In this document: one piece after another, positions 47,408-57,001 of the stretch
Position numbering within the stretch: position 1 is the stretch's first letter
Layout of the letters: the number at the start of each line of letters is the position of its first letter
Source: CAZNNH01 sp964574335
GTDB taxonomy: Bacteria; Acidobacteriota; Vicinamibacteria; Fen-336
Direction: 5' to 3'
NCBI GenBank assembly: GCA_964574335.1
Contig: CAZNNH010000008.1
Span: forward strand, 17,707-81,706
Length of the DNA: 64,000 nt
The notes under the pieces: generated by a model
Told to the model about the DNA's origin: nothing
Databases searched by the model: none
What the model saw: only the letters and a program-made list of their open reading frames with translations
Made by a program: the position numbers and the translations under genes

Positions 47408-49297
47408 ATGAACGCACCAAAAGCAGACCAGCCACCCGGGGCACGATACGGGGGCTCGAGCTGGCTTTCCCTGGCGGAGCGGGCGGTGCTGAGCTGCGCC
47501 TTCGCCGCCACCCTGGCCGGCACGCTCCTGACCGCACGCTCCCACCTCGTCCCCTACCAGACGCCGCTCAGCTTCGGTCTGGTCTTCTGGTTCTGGCTCT
47601 TCGTGCTCTACTCGGCGATCGTCTGGCCGGCGGCAGGCCTCCTCCGCCTGCTCGGTAGCCTGCTGGGGGGACGCGTTCCGGTGGCCCGGCTCTTCGCCGC
47701 CTGGGCCGTGGCGGCGGCGTCCTTCACCTTCCTGGCGGTGACGTTGTCGCTCAACTGGCGGGCGGGACGGGACCTGTTCGGCCTCGAGGGGCCGGAGCGG
47801 TTCGAGTGGCTGCTCCCGGTCGCCAGCGCCGCTGCCGTCCTCGGCCTGCTGGCCGAGGTCGTCCCCCTGCGTCGGCGCTGGCCCAGCCGGCTGCTGGCGT
47901 TGTTGGCCGTCGGCTCGGGCATCGCAGCACTGTGGCCGGCCACGCCACCGGCGCAGGAGCGGCCGATGCTGGCGGGCGCCCTGACCGGCCAGCGGTTCCT
48001 GCTGGTCGGCCTGGATGCCGCCGACTGGTCGCTCGCCGACCGCCTCATCGAACGCGGTGAGCTTCCGGTGCTGGCCGACCTCAAGCGTCGCGGCGCCTGG
48101 GGACCGCTCGGCACCCTGCGGCCGACCCAGTCCCCCGAGATCTGGACCACGATCTTCACCGGTTGGCCGCCGTGGCGGCACGGCATCATCGGCTTCACCC
48201 GCCCCCGCATCGCCGGCGTCCTCGAGGTGCTGCCCCGGTTCCGGCAGCAGCGCGGCACCGGCTTCGAGACGCTTCAGGCCGAGCTGCAGCGCCGCCTGGT
48301 GATCCACGAGGTTCCCGTCAACAGCGACATGCGCCGCTTCCCCGCCTACTGGAACATCGCCTCGGCCTACGCCTCGCCGACCAACGTCGTCACCATCTGG
48401 CCCACCTGGCCGGCCGAGGAGATCACCGGAGCGTTGGTGACCGAGCGGGCCGTGCTCTGGCCGCCGAGCCGTGACCGGCAGCCCCCGCCGCGGCTGACGT
48501 ATCCCGAGTCGCTGTTCGGGGAGATCGCTCACCTGGTGCTCCAGACCGACGACCTGGACCCCGAGCTGGCACGACGCTACATGGACGTCACCCTCGACGA
48601 GCTGGCCGAGATCCGGGCGCGGCCCCAGAGCGGCCCGTGGGACACCTTCCACCAGTGGGACCGGTTCGTGGCCCGACACCAGACGGCCGAGGGAATCACC
48701 CTCCACCTGCTTCGCACCCGGATGGGACGCGACGGCCGGCCCGCCGACACCGTGGTCTGGTTCGACCTCGTGGACAAGCTCTGCCACACCGCCCTCCGCT
48801 GCTCGGAGCTGGTGGACGAGCCGGTCTGCGAGCCCGAGGAGCAGCGCCGGCTCTCACGGGTGGTGAGCGAGGCATACCGCGCCGCCGACGCCACGCTGGG
48901 AAGGCTGGTCGAGGCCTTCGGGGACGGCAACGTGATCGTGGTCTCGGACCACGGCTTCGGGCGCGACCCGCAGGCGGGGGCCACTGCCTACACCCACCGT
49001 CTTGGCCCGCCCGGCATCTTCGTGGCGGCCGGGCCCGCCTTCCACAGCACCCGGGTCGAAGGTCTGACGGTCTACGAGGTGCTGCCGACCTTGCTCCGGC
49101 TGAAGGGCTTCGCCCTGGCCAGGGACCTGCCGGGCCGGGTCCCCGACCCGGCGTTCCGTCCGGCGTTCCTGGCCGGAAGCCCGGTGGTCTGGATCCCGAG
49201 CTACGGGCGGCGCGGGGTGCTCCAGCCGGCCAGCGCCGAGACGGCCAAGGACGAGCAGGTCATGGAGGAGCTCCGCGGCATCGGCTACATCGAGTAG
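47408..49297 (+). CDS. Membrane-anchored alkaline phosphatase-superfamily protein
   Basis: A 629-residue protein with about five N-terminal membrane helices (~25-180) followed by a periplasmic AlkP-superfamily domain of the type I phosphodiesterase/nucleotide pyrophosphatase kind. Metal and nucleophile motifs: LLVGLDAADW (first Asp), PTQSPEIWTTIFTG (nucleophile Ser/Thr), IVVSDHGFG (Asp-His) and the late YTHR histidine. The C-terminus LRGIGYIE recalls sulfatase/phosphodiesterase ends. It may hydrolyse or transfer phosphate esters on envelope molecules; the substrate is unknown. glnA follows 49 nt on but has its own ribosome site. Confidence 0.85.
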   Translation: MNAPKADQPPGARYGGSSWLSLAERAVLSCAFAATLAGTLLTARSHLVPYQTPLSFGLVFWFWLFVLYSAIVWPAAGLLRLLGSLLGGRVPVARLFAAWAVAAASFTFLAVTLSLNWRAGRDLFGLEGPERFEWLLPVASAAAVLGLLAEVVPLRRRWPSRLLALLAVGSGIAALWPATPPAQERPMLAGALTGQRFLLVGLDAADWSLADRLIERGELPVLADLKRRGAWGPLGTLRPTQSPEIWTTIFTGWPPWRHGIIGFTRPRIAGVLEVLPRFRQQRGTGFETLQAELQRRLVIHEVPVNSDMRRFPAYWNIASAYASPTNVVTIWPTWPAEEITGALVTERAVLWPPSRDRQPPPRLTYPESLFGEIAHLVLQTDDLDPELARRYMDVTLDELAEIRARPQSGPWDTFHQWDRFVARHQTAEGITLHLLRTRMGRDGRPADTVVWFDLVDKLCHTALRCSELVDEPVCEPEEQRRLSRVVSEAYRAADATLGRLVEAFGDGNVIVVSDHGFGRDPQAGATAYTHRLGPPGIFVAAGPAFHSTRVEGLTVYEVLPTLLRLKGFALARDLPGRVPDPAFRPAFLAGSPVVWIPSYGRRGVLQPASAETAKDEQVMEELRGIGYIE

Positions 49298-49346
49298 CCT
49301 GCCAGCGGACGGAAGGAGCGCCCCTCTCGAGGGGACAGGAGCCGCC

Positions 49347-50837
49347 ATGGACGACCCCACCGCGTTGAGCCCCCACCGGCTGGTACGGGCCCTCGGCAAG
49401 CCAGCCCGGGACTTCACCAAGCGCGACATCATCCGCTTCGTCGAGGAGAACGACGTCAGGATGCTCAACTTCCGCTACGTGGCCGGGGACGGGCGCCTGA
49501 AGAAGCTCAACTTCGTCATCAACAGCCGCTCCCACCTGGACCGGATCCTCACCGCCGGCGAGCGGGTGGACGGGTCCAACCTCTTCTCCTTCGTCCCCGC
49601 CGACTCGAGCGACCTCTACGTGGTGCCCCGCTACCGCACCGCCTTCGTCAACCCCTTCGCCGACGTTCCCACCGTGGACCTGATCTGCTCCTTCTACGAC
49701 GAGCGGGGGCTGCCTCTGGAGAGCGCTCCCGAACGCGTCGTGAGCAAGGCCCAGGACATCCTGCGCCAGCGTACCGGCCTGACCATGGAGGCCCTGGGCG
49801 AGTTGGAGTACTACCTCTTCTCGGAGGTCGACCGCATCTACCCGATCGTGGAGCAGAAGGGCTACCACGAGTCGCACCCGTTCTCGAAGTGGGGCCTGGT
49901 GCGGCGCGAGGCGATGAAGCACATCGCCGAGATGGGGGGGCAGATCAAGTACGGCCACGCCGAGGTGGGCAACATCCTCCACCAAGACCGGGAGATGGTC
50001 CAGCAGGAGATCGAGCTCCTGCCCGAGCCGATCGAGGACGCGGCCGACCAACTGGTGAAGGCCAAGTGGGTGCTGCGCGAGGTGGCCTACAAGGCGGGCC
50101 TGGAGGTGACCTTCGCCCCGAAGATCACCGTCGGCCACGCCGGCAGCGGCCTGCACGTCCACTCCCGCCTGATGCGGGACGGCGTGAACGTGATGGCCGA
50201 CCAGCAAGGTCTCACCGAGACGGCCAGAAGGCTGATCGCCGGTCTGCTGACGAGCGCGGAGTCGCTGACCGCCTTCTCCAACACGGTCCCCACCTCGTTC
50301 CTGCGCCTGGTGCCCCACCAGGAGGCCCCCACCAGCATCTGCTGGGGCGACCGGAACCGCTCGGTGCTGGTACGGGTGCCGCTGAGCTGGATCGGCGTGG
50401 GCGACCGGATGGTGCGGGACGCCAACCCCCTCGAGCCGCCGGAGGACGTCGGGCCAGTCGACTCGAACCAGACCGTGGAGCTACGGAGCCCGGATGGATC
50501 GGCCAACGCCCACCTGCTGCTGGCGGGCATGGCGGTCGCCGCCAGGTACGGCCTCGAGCACCCCGACGCCCTCGAGATCGCCGACCGGCTCTACGTGCGC
50601 AAGGGCGCCTCAGGGACGACGCCGCTGCGGCAGCTCCCCGCCTCCTGCCACGAGTCCGCCGAGTGCCTGAGGCGGGAGCGGGCGCGCTACGAGGAGGGGG
50701 GCGTCTTCCCCCCCGGCCTGATCGACTCGATCGCCCGTGACCTCGAGGCCCACGACGACCTGAACCTCAGCGAGAAGCTGTTCGGCGATGCCGACAGCCT
50801 GAAGCTCCTGGTCCAGCGCCACCTCCACTGCGGCTGA
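49347..50837 (+). CDS. glnA: Glutamine synthetase
   Basis: A 496-residue ATP-dependent ligase of glutamate and ammonia. The N-terminal beta-grasp region (FVEENDVRMLNFRYVAGDGRLKKL) and the catalytic barrel are present, with ELEYYLF, GHAGSGLHVHSRL (ATP/glutamate site) and RLVPHQEAPTSICWGDRNRS (metal/arginine motif). The adenylylation tyrosine motif NLYDLP of classical GSI-beta is not seen, so control by adenylylation is doubtful. A CCCCTC/GAGGGG mini-hairpin lies just before the AGGAG ribosome site. It ends 2 nt from the likely true end of the convergent PilZ/DnaJ gene. Confidence 0.92.
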   Translation: MDDPTALSPHRLVRALGKPARDFTKRDIIRFVEENDVRMLNFRYVAGDGRLKKLNFVINSRSHLDRILTAGERVDGSNLFSFVPADSSDLYVVPRYRTAFVNPFADVPTVDLICSFYDERGLPLESAPERVVSKAQDILRQRTGLTMEALGELEYYLFSEVDRIYPIVEQKGYHESHPFSKWGLVRREAMKHIAEMGGQIKYGHAEVGNILHQDREMVQQEIELLPEPIEDAADQLVKAKWVLREVAYKAGLEVTFAPKITVGHAGSGLHVHSRLMRDGVNVMADQQGLTETARRLIAGLLTSAESLTAFSNTVPTSFLRLVPHQEAPTSICWGDRNRSVLVRVPLSWIGVGDRMVRDANPLEPPEDVGPVDSNQTVELRSPDGSANAHLLLAGMAVAARYGLEHPDALEIADRLYVRKGASGTTPLRQLPASCHESAECLRRERARYEEGGVFPPGLIDSIARDLEAHDDLNLSEKLFGDADSLKLLVQRHLHCG

Positions 50838-50839
50838 GG

Positions 50840-52509
50840 CTAGAAGACGTAGCCGGCCGGGGTCTGGAGCTCGTCGCGTGGCTGGGGGGCTGTCAGCTCG
50901 GCGAGGACCCGCCTCGGAGCACGAACAGCGCGGTGGTCGCGTCGGTATTGCCGGGTGAGAGCTCGAGCACCTTCTCGAACATCCGGATCGCCTCTTCGGA
51001 GCGACGCCGCCCCTGGCAGATGGTCCCGAGCAGGAGGTGGGCGTGAACGTGCCGGGGGTCCTCGGCGATGACCGACCTGAGGATCTCCTCCGCCCGGTCG
51101 AGCCACCGCGGGTTCTTGGCGGTGGCGTGGGCCAGGTACACCTGCATCAGGTGCCTCATCGCCGGCTCGTGCGTGTACGGGATGGCGAACTGGAGGGTCT
51201 GGATGGCATCCCAGTAGTGGCGCCCCGAGATGAGCTGGCGCGCGTCCCGCAGCACCCGCTCGGCGGCGGCCCGGTCGAGGTCCACGTCGTCGGTCGGCTC
51301 GGCGGGCTTCGGCTGCTGGCTCTCCCTGAGCTTCCGGTCGTAGAAGGCCCGGCTCTCCGGATCGGTCAGCGTGTTGAGCGCGAAGCCGAGGCGGATCACG
51401 ATCGACTGGGCCGGCCGCTTGAGGTCAGCCAGACCGCTCTGTCCCACCATGTCGGGGTGATAGCGCTTGGCGAGGCGGGCATAGGCGGCCTTGACCTGCT
51501 CGGGGCTGGCGTCGGGCGAGAGACCCAGCGCCTCGTAGTGGGAGAGGCTCTTGACCCGCTGGTAGGTCTCGAGCACCGCCGCCCGCACCGACTGGACCTT
51601 GGGCTCCGCCGAGGGCGGCGGAGGGCTCGGCGTTCCTGGCTCGGGGCCGGCCGACTCGGCTGCCGGCGATGCCTTGGCGACGGAGGCGGCGGCTGGCTGT
51701 GCGCGCGAGGGCGGCGGCGTCTGCATCTGCTGGCCCGGCCCGGTGAGGCGCTCGGGGGCCCGACGGCCGACGAACTTGAGGCCCAGGCGCTTGATCTTGT
51801 CGGGACCCACCCACACCATCCGGACCTCGGCCTGGGTCCGGAAGTCGCCGCCGATCTCCTCGATCTCCACCAGGTCCGCCTGGCTCACCGAAGGGGCCTC
51901 GGTGAGCACCCGCGCCCCGTGCCGGCCGATGTTGTCGGCGATCGTGATCTCCTTCTTGACCACGTTGCCCGCCGAGTCGAGGAGCTTGAGGAACAGGTTG
52001 ACGTGCATCTCCCGCCGCGGCTCGCGACGACGTTCCTGTCGCGTCGAGGTCCGGCCCGTCTCCGGCTTCGGTGCCGGGACGGGCGCGGAGGCCGGAACGC
52101 CAGCCGACCCCGATGGCGCCGGCTTCGGGGTGGGCTCGGCGGGCGGGGCCACCTGCGGGCGGGCAGGCCGCGCCTCCTGCCGGGGCCGCTCCAGCTCGGC
52201 CCCCACCAGCGGGCTCCAGACCGGCCGGGTCTCGGACGACACCTCCGCCTGTCGCCGGGACGGGCCGCGGATCCGGGCCGCCGGCGCCGACAGCGCCTCG
52301 GGTATGGGACCCCTGTACCGGAGGGCCGCCGGGAGGTCCGAGGCCGGTGTCTTTGGAGCTCGTGGCGACGACGGCGCGGCCACGGGGGCCGCCGCCTGTG
52401 CCCGCTTCGAGGTCGGGACCGAGGACACCGGCGGGAGCAGCGGCTCGCCACACTCCGCACAGGTGGTGGCCGTCTCCGGGTTGTCCTTGAGGCAAGCGGG
52501 GCAGTACAC
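50840..52509 (-). CDS. Zinc-ribbon / PilZ / DnaJ / TPR protein (apparent 3' frameshift)
   Basis: The main frame runs 52509-50893 (538 residues). Order: N-terminal zinc ribbon (CPAC...CAEC), a long Pro/Ala-rich linker, a PilZ-like domain (~165-250; RREPRR, then DNIGRHGARV in place of DxSxxG), a second linker, a J domain (~320-395; HYEALGLSP, YHPD at ~351) and C-terminal TPR helices (~425-538). PilZ binds cyclic di-GMP in many proteins and J domains recruit DnaK. Near 50915 the frame ends in RGGSSPS, while the neighbouring frame continues with coding-type codons (VLAELTAPQPRDELQTPAGYVF split over 50842-50907) to a stop at 50840, so one base is probably missing. The GTG start is used because the zinc ribbon begins there. 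Confidence 0.8.
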
Positions 52510-52564
52510 GGGGATTCGACGACATGGTAACGCGGACCCGTCTTGGCCGCCATGCCAACAAGGA

Positions 52565-52593
52565 TTGCGGCCGGCCCGAAGCGCGGGTATAAG
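52565..52593 (+). promoter_or_regulatory. Promoter of the outer-membrane barrel gene
   Basis: TTGCGG (52565-52570), 17-bp spacer, TATAAG (52588-52593), ending 6 nt before a GTG at 52600. This fits a leaderless transcript and decides the start codon. Confidence 0.55.
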
Positions 52594-52599
52594 CGGGCG

Positions 52600-53424
52600 G
52601 TGCGACCCCTGCCCAGACAATCCACGCTGCTGGCGGCCGGAGCCGCCGTTCTCCTCTTCACCGGTTCGGCCGGCGCACAGACCCGCCCCTTGCGGACCGA
52701 GCCCGCCACCACCGCCCCCGCCGGCCAGCTCGAGCTCGAGACCGGGATAGAGGCGATCGCAGCCGAGCCCAGCTTCGTGTCCGGCGTCGAGCGGACCCGT
52801 TGGGACGGGCCGCTCCTGCGCCTCGTCTACTCACCCGCCGACCGCGTCGAGCTGGACCTCGAGTGGGTGACCTTGGTGGGTGCCGGAGCCGCGGGCGGCG
52901 ACCCCGCCGTCACCGACTTCGGGGACGTCACGCTGCGCGCCAAGCTCCGGATCGTGGAGGGCAGGGACTCCCGGCCCACGGTGGGCGCCCGGTTCGGGGT
53001 GACGCTGCCGGAGACCTCGTACGAGGACGAGGAGTTCCGGCCGCTGGGACTGGGGCCCAACGTCCTCCGCGCCTTCGCGGAGGCGCTGCTCACCCAGCCG
53101 GTGGGGCCGGTATGGATCGACCTCAACGCCGGGCTCTACCTCCACGACGAGGTCTCGCGCCCGCACGACCAGCTCGACTTCCTCTCCTACGGTCTGGCGG
53201 CGCGCTGGCGGATCCGGCCACGGCTCGACGTGGTGGCCGAGGTGGCGGGCCGGGCCGGCAAGGGCAAGCCGGGCGCCGCGGAGCAATCCGAGCTGCGCGC
53301 GGGTGTCCGCTTCTCCCGCGGCCGTCTCGCCTTCGACGCCGCGCTGAGGCGTGGCCTGGCCGGAGGCCAGGGGACGTGGGGGGGGACCCTGGGGCTCACC
53401 TGGACGATCCGAAGCGGGACCTGA
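52600..53424 (+). CDS. Outer-membrane beta-barrel protein
   Basis: A 274-residue exported protein with a signal peptide (LLAAGAAVLLFTGSAGAQ, cut after AQ) and a mature part made of amphipathic beta strands (GQLELETGIEAI, RVELDLEWVTLVG, VTLRAKLRIVEG, YGLAARWRIRPRLDVVAEV) ending in LGLTWTIRSGT. It resembles putative transporters of the phenol-degradation MetA/OmpL-like barrels, a weak match. An ATG at 52543 is in frame but lies upstream of the promoter -10 box, so GTG 52600 is preferred. Its last 29 nt overlap the convergent membrane gene. Confidence 0.75.
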   Translation: MRPLPRQSTLLAAGAAVLLFTGSAGAQTRPLRTEPATTAPAGQLELETGIEAIAAEPSFVSGVERTRWDGPLLRLVYSPADRVELDLEWVTLVGAGAAGGDPAVTDFGDVTLRAKLRIVEGRDSRPTVGARFGVTLPETSYEDEEFRPLGLGPNVLRAFAEALLTQPVGPVWIDLNAGLYLHDEVSRPHDQLDFLSYGLAARWRIRPRLDVVAEVAGRAGKGKPGAAEQSELRAGVRFSRGRLAFDAALRRGLAGGQGTWGGTLGLTWTIRSGT

Positions 53425-54028
53425 GACGGGTGCCGAGACCTCGCCGCAGGGCCTGGACCCCGCGCAGCGACAAGGCGGCGAGGGCCCAGGCCGTCACCAG
53501 GGGATCGATCAGGTAGTCCCAGAGGTTGCGCGACTCGTACGCCCCCAGGCCCCAGGCCAGGACAGCGAGGCTCACCCACCCGGCTACCGAGGCGACGTCG
53601 AGGAGCCAGGCCAGAAGCACGATCGACAGCAGCACCCCCAGCATCCAGGGGTCGCCGAAGCCCAGCCGGTACGGGTCGAGGTAGCCGACCCCCAGCGCCA
53701 ACGGGTAGAGCAGCAGCCCGGCGGCCCCGACCAGCACCTGGAAGCTGACGGTGTCTCTGGTGGGTCGGGGCCCCAGCCCGCGGAGCCCCCGCACGATACC
53801 GTCCGTCAACAGCAGCAGCGACGCGAGGCTCAGCTCGCCGATCACTCCCCGCAGGTAGCCCGCCGCAGGCAACCCTCCGATCGGGACGACGGCGGCGAAC
53901 CCGGCGGCCACACCCAGCCCCCACAGCCCGCCTCGCCTCAGCCCGGCCCGCCGGCCCGCCACCACCGCCGCCCAGAGAAGCACCAGGGCGCTTCCCGCCA
54001 GGCCGAGGAGGTCAGTGGCGCGGGGCAT
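53396..54028 (-). CDS. Integral membrane protein of unknown function
   Basis: A 210-residue protein with six or seven membrane helices (GLAGSALVLLWAAVVAGRRAG; GLWGLGVAAGFAAVVPIGGL; VLVGAAGLLLYPLALGVGYL; MLGVLLSIVLLAWLLDVASV) and a strongly basic C-terminus. No family is recognised. Its ATG lies within the end of the BNR-repeat gene (17-nt overlap), so it is the last gene of the subtilase/glycosyltransferase group. The 3' end overlaps the convergent barrel gene. Confidence 0.75.
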   Translation of the reverse strand: MPRATDLLGLAGSALVLLWAAVVAGRRAGLRRGGLWGLGVAAGFAAVVPIGGLPAAGYLRGVIGELSLASLLLLTDGIVRGLRGLGPRPTRDTVSFQVLVGAAGLLLYPLALGVGYLDPYRLGFGDPWMLGVLLSIVLLAWLLDVASVAGWVSLAVLAWGLGAYESRNLWDYLIDPLVTAWALAALSLRGVQALRRGLGTRLRSRFGSSR

Positions 54029-55334
54029 GGGGCGCCCTCGCCAGGCGCTTCTCCAGCCAGGCCTGGTTGAACTGGACGTGCTTGATGTAGGCGCGGTTCC
54101 ACGTGTAGAGAAGGTGGATGTCGCCGCCCTCGGTCTCGAGCAAGAACGGGTAGGAGAACTCGAAGTGGCACCGCGGCTCCCAGCACATGAAGCGCCGCGA
54201 CGAGGCCACGAACCGCCGCGCCTCGGCGTCCCCGACGCTCGCGTCCGTCGCCTGGGCCAGCGCCGCCACCGTCCGTGCGTAGCGCACGTCGTCGATCGGC
54301 AGGCTCCGTGCCGCCACCTGGTCTTCGAACCGGTGGACGAGGCGAAAACCCGTCCCTTCGTCGTCGGAGACGACCAGCGAGAGCGCGTCACGCTCGACGT
54401 CGACGTCGTTGAGCGCCAGGAGCACCCGCCCGCGCGACAGCGCGATGCCAGAGATACCCGCATCCGGGTTCGGAAGCTCGGTTCGCTCCGGGCGGGTCCA
54501 GAGACGCCCGCCGTCCCGGGTGCGGCTCAGCATCACCCGTCCCGGTGGCGGCTGTCCGGAAGCCCGCATCAGGGCCAGCGCGGCCAGCGGGGCGGTCGGC
54601 ACGATGGTGGGCTGCGAGCCCTCGCCCGGCGTGCTCAGGCGCTGCCGGTCGATCACCTTACCGTCGTGGTCGAGACGGAGGATCTCCGAGAAGCCGCTCA
54701 CCAGGCTCTGGTAGACGGGAAGTCCCAGCGTCCCGTCCTGGTAGAGGAACGGGGCGCCCCTCACCATCGTGTTGAGGTTCAGAAACGGCGAGCCGATCAG
54801 CCGCTGCGCCGGCCCCCAGGTGAGACCATCGTCGCTCGAGCGGACGACGCTGACGGTGCTGCCGCCCCACCCTCCCACCGTGACCGTCACGTAGAACAGC
54901 CACAGCGTCCCGTCGGCGGCACGCACCGCGGTGGGGTTGCCGACCTTCACCACGTATCGCAGCAGGGCACGCTGGGTGCTTTCGGGTCCCGCCACCGCCC
55001 GCGCCTCCCCCCAACCCCCTCGCTCAGGGTCGAAGGCGGCCGAGAGGATCTCCACGTCCTGGGCCCCTTCCTGGCTTCCCGAGAACCAGAAGGCCCGCAG
55101 ACGACCGTCGCCGAGCTCCACCAGGCACGCCACGTGGGCGTTGACGTCGTGGCGCTTCGACACGAAGCGGCTGGTCAGCCGGGGCTCGGCGCCGCTCGGC
55201 GTGGCGACCGCCGGCACGAGAAAGGGCGCCGGTGGAGGCCAGCTCGCCGCCCGGCTGAATCCCACGCCGAACCCGACCGCGGTGAGACTCAGGATCCACG
55301 GCCAGGTGGTGTGGCTCCGGGATCGACCGCTCAC
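54012..55334 (-). CDS. Exported BNR/sialidase-like beta-propeller protein
   Basis: A 440-residue protein with an N-terminal membrane or signal segment (WPWILSLTAVGFGVGFSRA) and a six-bladed propeller of the sialidase superfamily. Asp-box motifs are visible: SSDDGLTWG and SRTRDGGRLW. VGNPTAVRAADGTLWLFYV and QPTIVPTAPLAALALMRA resemble the sialidase_2-like (exo-alpha-sialidase/neuraminidase-related) group, but the arginine triad is not clear, so enzymatic activity on sialic acid is not assured. The GTG overlaps the stop of the glycosyltransferase gene (GTGA). Confidence 0.83.
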   Translation of the reverse strand: MSGRSRSHTTWPWILSLTAVGFGVGFSRAASWPPPAPFLVPAVATPSGAEPRLTSRFVSKRHDVNAHVACLVELGDGRLRAFWFSGSQEGAQDVEILSAAFDPERGGWGEARAVAGPESTQRALLRYVVKVGNPTAVRAADGTLWLFYVTVTVGGWGGSTVSVVRSSDDGLTWGPAQRLIGSPFLNLNTMVRGAPFLYQDGTLGLPVYQSLVSGFSEILRLDHDGKVIDRQRLSTPGEGSQPTIVPTAPLAALALMRASGQPPPGRVMLSRTRDGGRLWTRPERTELPNPDAGISGIALSRGRVLLALNDVDVERDALSLVVSDDEGTGFRLVHRFEDQVAARSLPIDDVRYARTVAALAQATDASVGDAEARRFVASSRRFMCWEPRCHFEFSYPFLLETEGGDIHLLYTWNRAYIKHVQFNQAWLEKRLARAPHAPRH

Positions 55335-57001
55335 GGCCGGACCTCGTCCGACACCACCGCCACCTCCCTCACCAGCAGGTGGTCGAGCAGGCGGCCCTCG
55401 AGCATCTCGCGGAGCTCCTGCGGGCTTTGGCGCCCCCCCAGGTCGAGACGCTCCCCCAGCAACCGGCAGCCCCTGCATTCCAGCCGCCCGCGGTGCTCAC
55501 GCGCCACCACCCGCGGGTACCGGAGAAGCAGCGCCTCGAGTGCCGGCTCCGGCAGCCGTGGGTAGCCGTGGACGTTCGCCCCCGGCAGCAGGAAGCGATA
55601 ACCCTCCTCCTTGCCGATGAAGTCGACGGGGACCCACACGTCGCGGCCCGCCAGGCGTGCCACCACCCCGTCGTCGAAGCGACCCAGGGGGCCGTCCAAC
55701 GGCCGGACCAGCGAGGAGAAGGAGAGGAATGTCGCGAAGACCGCCAGCAGGAGAAAGGGGCGGGTGCGCGGCGGCGACCAGAAGCCCCACAAGACGACGC
55801 CGAGCGCGCCGGCGAGGAGCGCCCAGTGACCGGCCCGGTACGGCCCCGCACCCGGCAGGGCCCTCTGCAGGAGCAGCGAGAGACCCAGCATGGCGGCGAG
55901 CACGACACCGGTGAGGGCCAGGGCGACGAGAAACGCGCGCCTCTTCATCCGCTCCCAGAAAAGGGCCAGCAGCAGGGCCACCGCCGGCATCGCCGGCAGC
56001 AGGTAACGGCTGGAGCGCTGGCTCGGCAGGCAGAACACGGCGAAGAAGACGACGACCCAGCCCCACAACATCCGCTCGCTGTCGCTCGACTCCCCAGGTC
56101 GCCGCAGCCAACCGAGCGAGAGCGCCACCACGAGCGGCAGCAGCAGCCCGGCGTTGGCGAAGAAGCCCAGCGCCAGGGCCGGCACGCTGAAACGACCGAA
56201 GAGAAGACCCGCCAGATAGGAGCCCCCCAGGTGGAACTTGCCCAGGTTCTCGCCGAGCACGAACTCGTTCCACACCGCGGCGGGATCGGGATCGAGAAGC
56301 GGCCACAGGGCGAAGATCAGAAGCGCGATCAGGACCGTCACCGCGACGCTGCCGACGTCCCGGCCGGCCAGGCGCTCCCCCCGGCTCCGCCGGTGCAGGC
56401 GGTGGAGGCACAGGAGGCCGAGACCCACCGGAGCCGCCAGCGCGAAGGACTTGTAGAGCAGACCGATGCCGGTGGCGACTCCGATCAGGGCCGGCACCCG
56501 GAATCGGGAGGCGAACCCGGCCGGTCGACCGTAGAGGAGCACGAAGAGCGGCACGAACAGCCAGAACACCTCCGGGGCGTTGGTCAGGAAGGGACGGCCG
56601 TAGCGGTAGGTGCTGAAGAACGCCAGGTAGACGAGGGCGGCCCTGAACCCGGTCTCCAGCCCGCCACCGAGCCGGGCGCCGAGCAGCAGCAGCAGCAGGC
56701 CGGTGAGCAGGGTGTAGACAACGCTGGGAAGCCGCAGGTGCCACAGGTCGAAGGCGCGCCCGCCGTCGGTGGCCAGGATCCCCTGCCAGAACAGGAGCGG
56801 GGGCTTGGTGTTGCGCACGCCGGGCAGCTCGGACCGGAGCGGCAGGAGCCTGCCGCTCTCTGCCGTGAGGCGGGTGATGTGGGTGTAGGGGTACTCGTCG
56901 CCGTTTTTGGGGATGTGCAGGCTCGAGAGCCCCTGAAGGTAGGCGGCCACCGCCAGCAGGAGCAGGGCGCCGTAGCCGAATCCCCTCCCCCGTGCCCCCA
57001 T
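55331..57001 (-). CDS. Membrane glycosyltransferase (GT39/ArnT-like)
   Basis: A 556-residue membrane enzyme with about eleven helices and a C-terminal periplasmic domain. The first outer loop carries NGDEYPYTH (the acidic DE site of GT-C enzymes) and NTKPPLLFW, the KPP motif typical of ArnT/PMT-like transferases that use polyprenyl-phosphate sugars. The acceptor may be lipid A or an exported protein. The ATG shares one base with the subtilase stop (TGATG). A Cys pair in LECRGCRLL near the C-terminus is unusual and may form a disulfide. Confidence 0.9.
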   Translation of the reverse strand: MGARGRGFGYGALLLLAVAAYLQGLSSLHIPKNGDEYPYTHITRLTAESGRLLPLRSELPGVRNTKPPLLFWQGILATDGGRAFDLWHLRLPSVVYTLLTGLLLLLLGARLGGGLETGFRAALVYLAFFSTYRYGRPFLTNAPEVFWLFVPLFVLLYGRPAGFASRFRVPALIGVATGIGLLYKSFALAAPVGLGLLCLHRLHRRSRGERLAGRDVGSVAVTVLIALLIFALWPLLDPDPAAVWNEFVLGENLGKFHLGGSYLAGLLFGRFSVPALALGFFANAGLLLPLVVALSLGWLRRPGESSDSERMLWGWVVVFFAVFCLPSQRSSRYLLPAMPAVALLLALFWERMKRRAFLVALALTGVVLAAMLGLSLLLQRALPGAGPYRAGHWALLAGALGVVLWGFWSPPRTRPFLLLAVFATFLSFSSLVRPLDGPLGRFDDGVVARLAGRDVWVPVDFIGKEEGYRFLLPGANVHGYPRLPEPALEALLLRYPRVVAREHRGRLECRGCRLLGERLDLGGRQSPQELREMLEGRLLDHLLVREVAVVSDEVRP

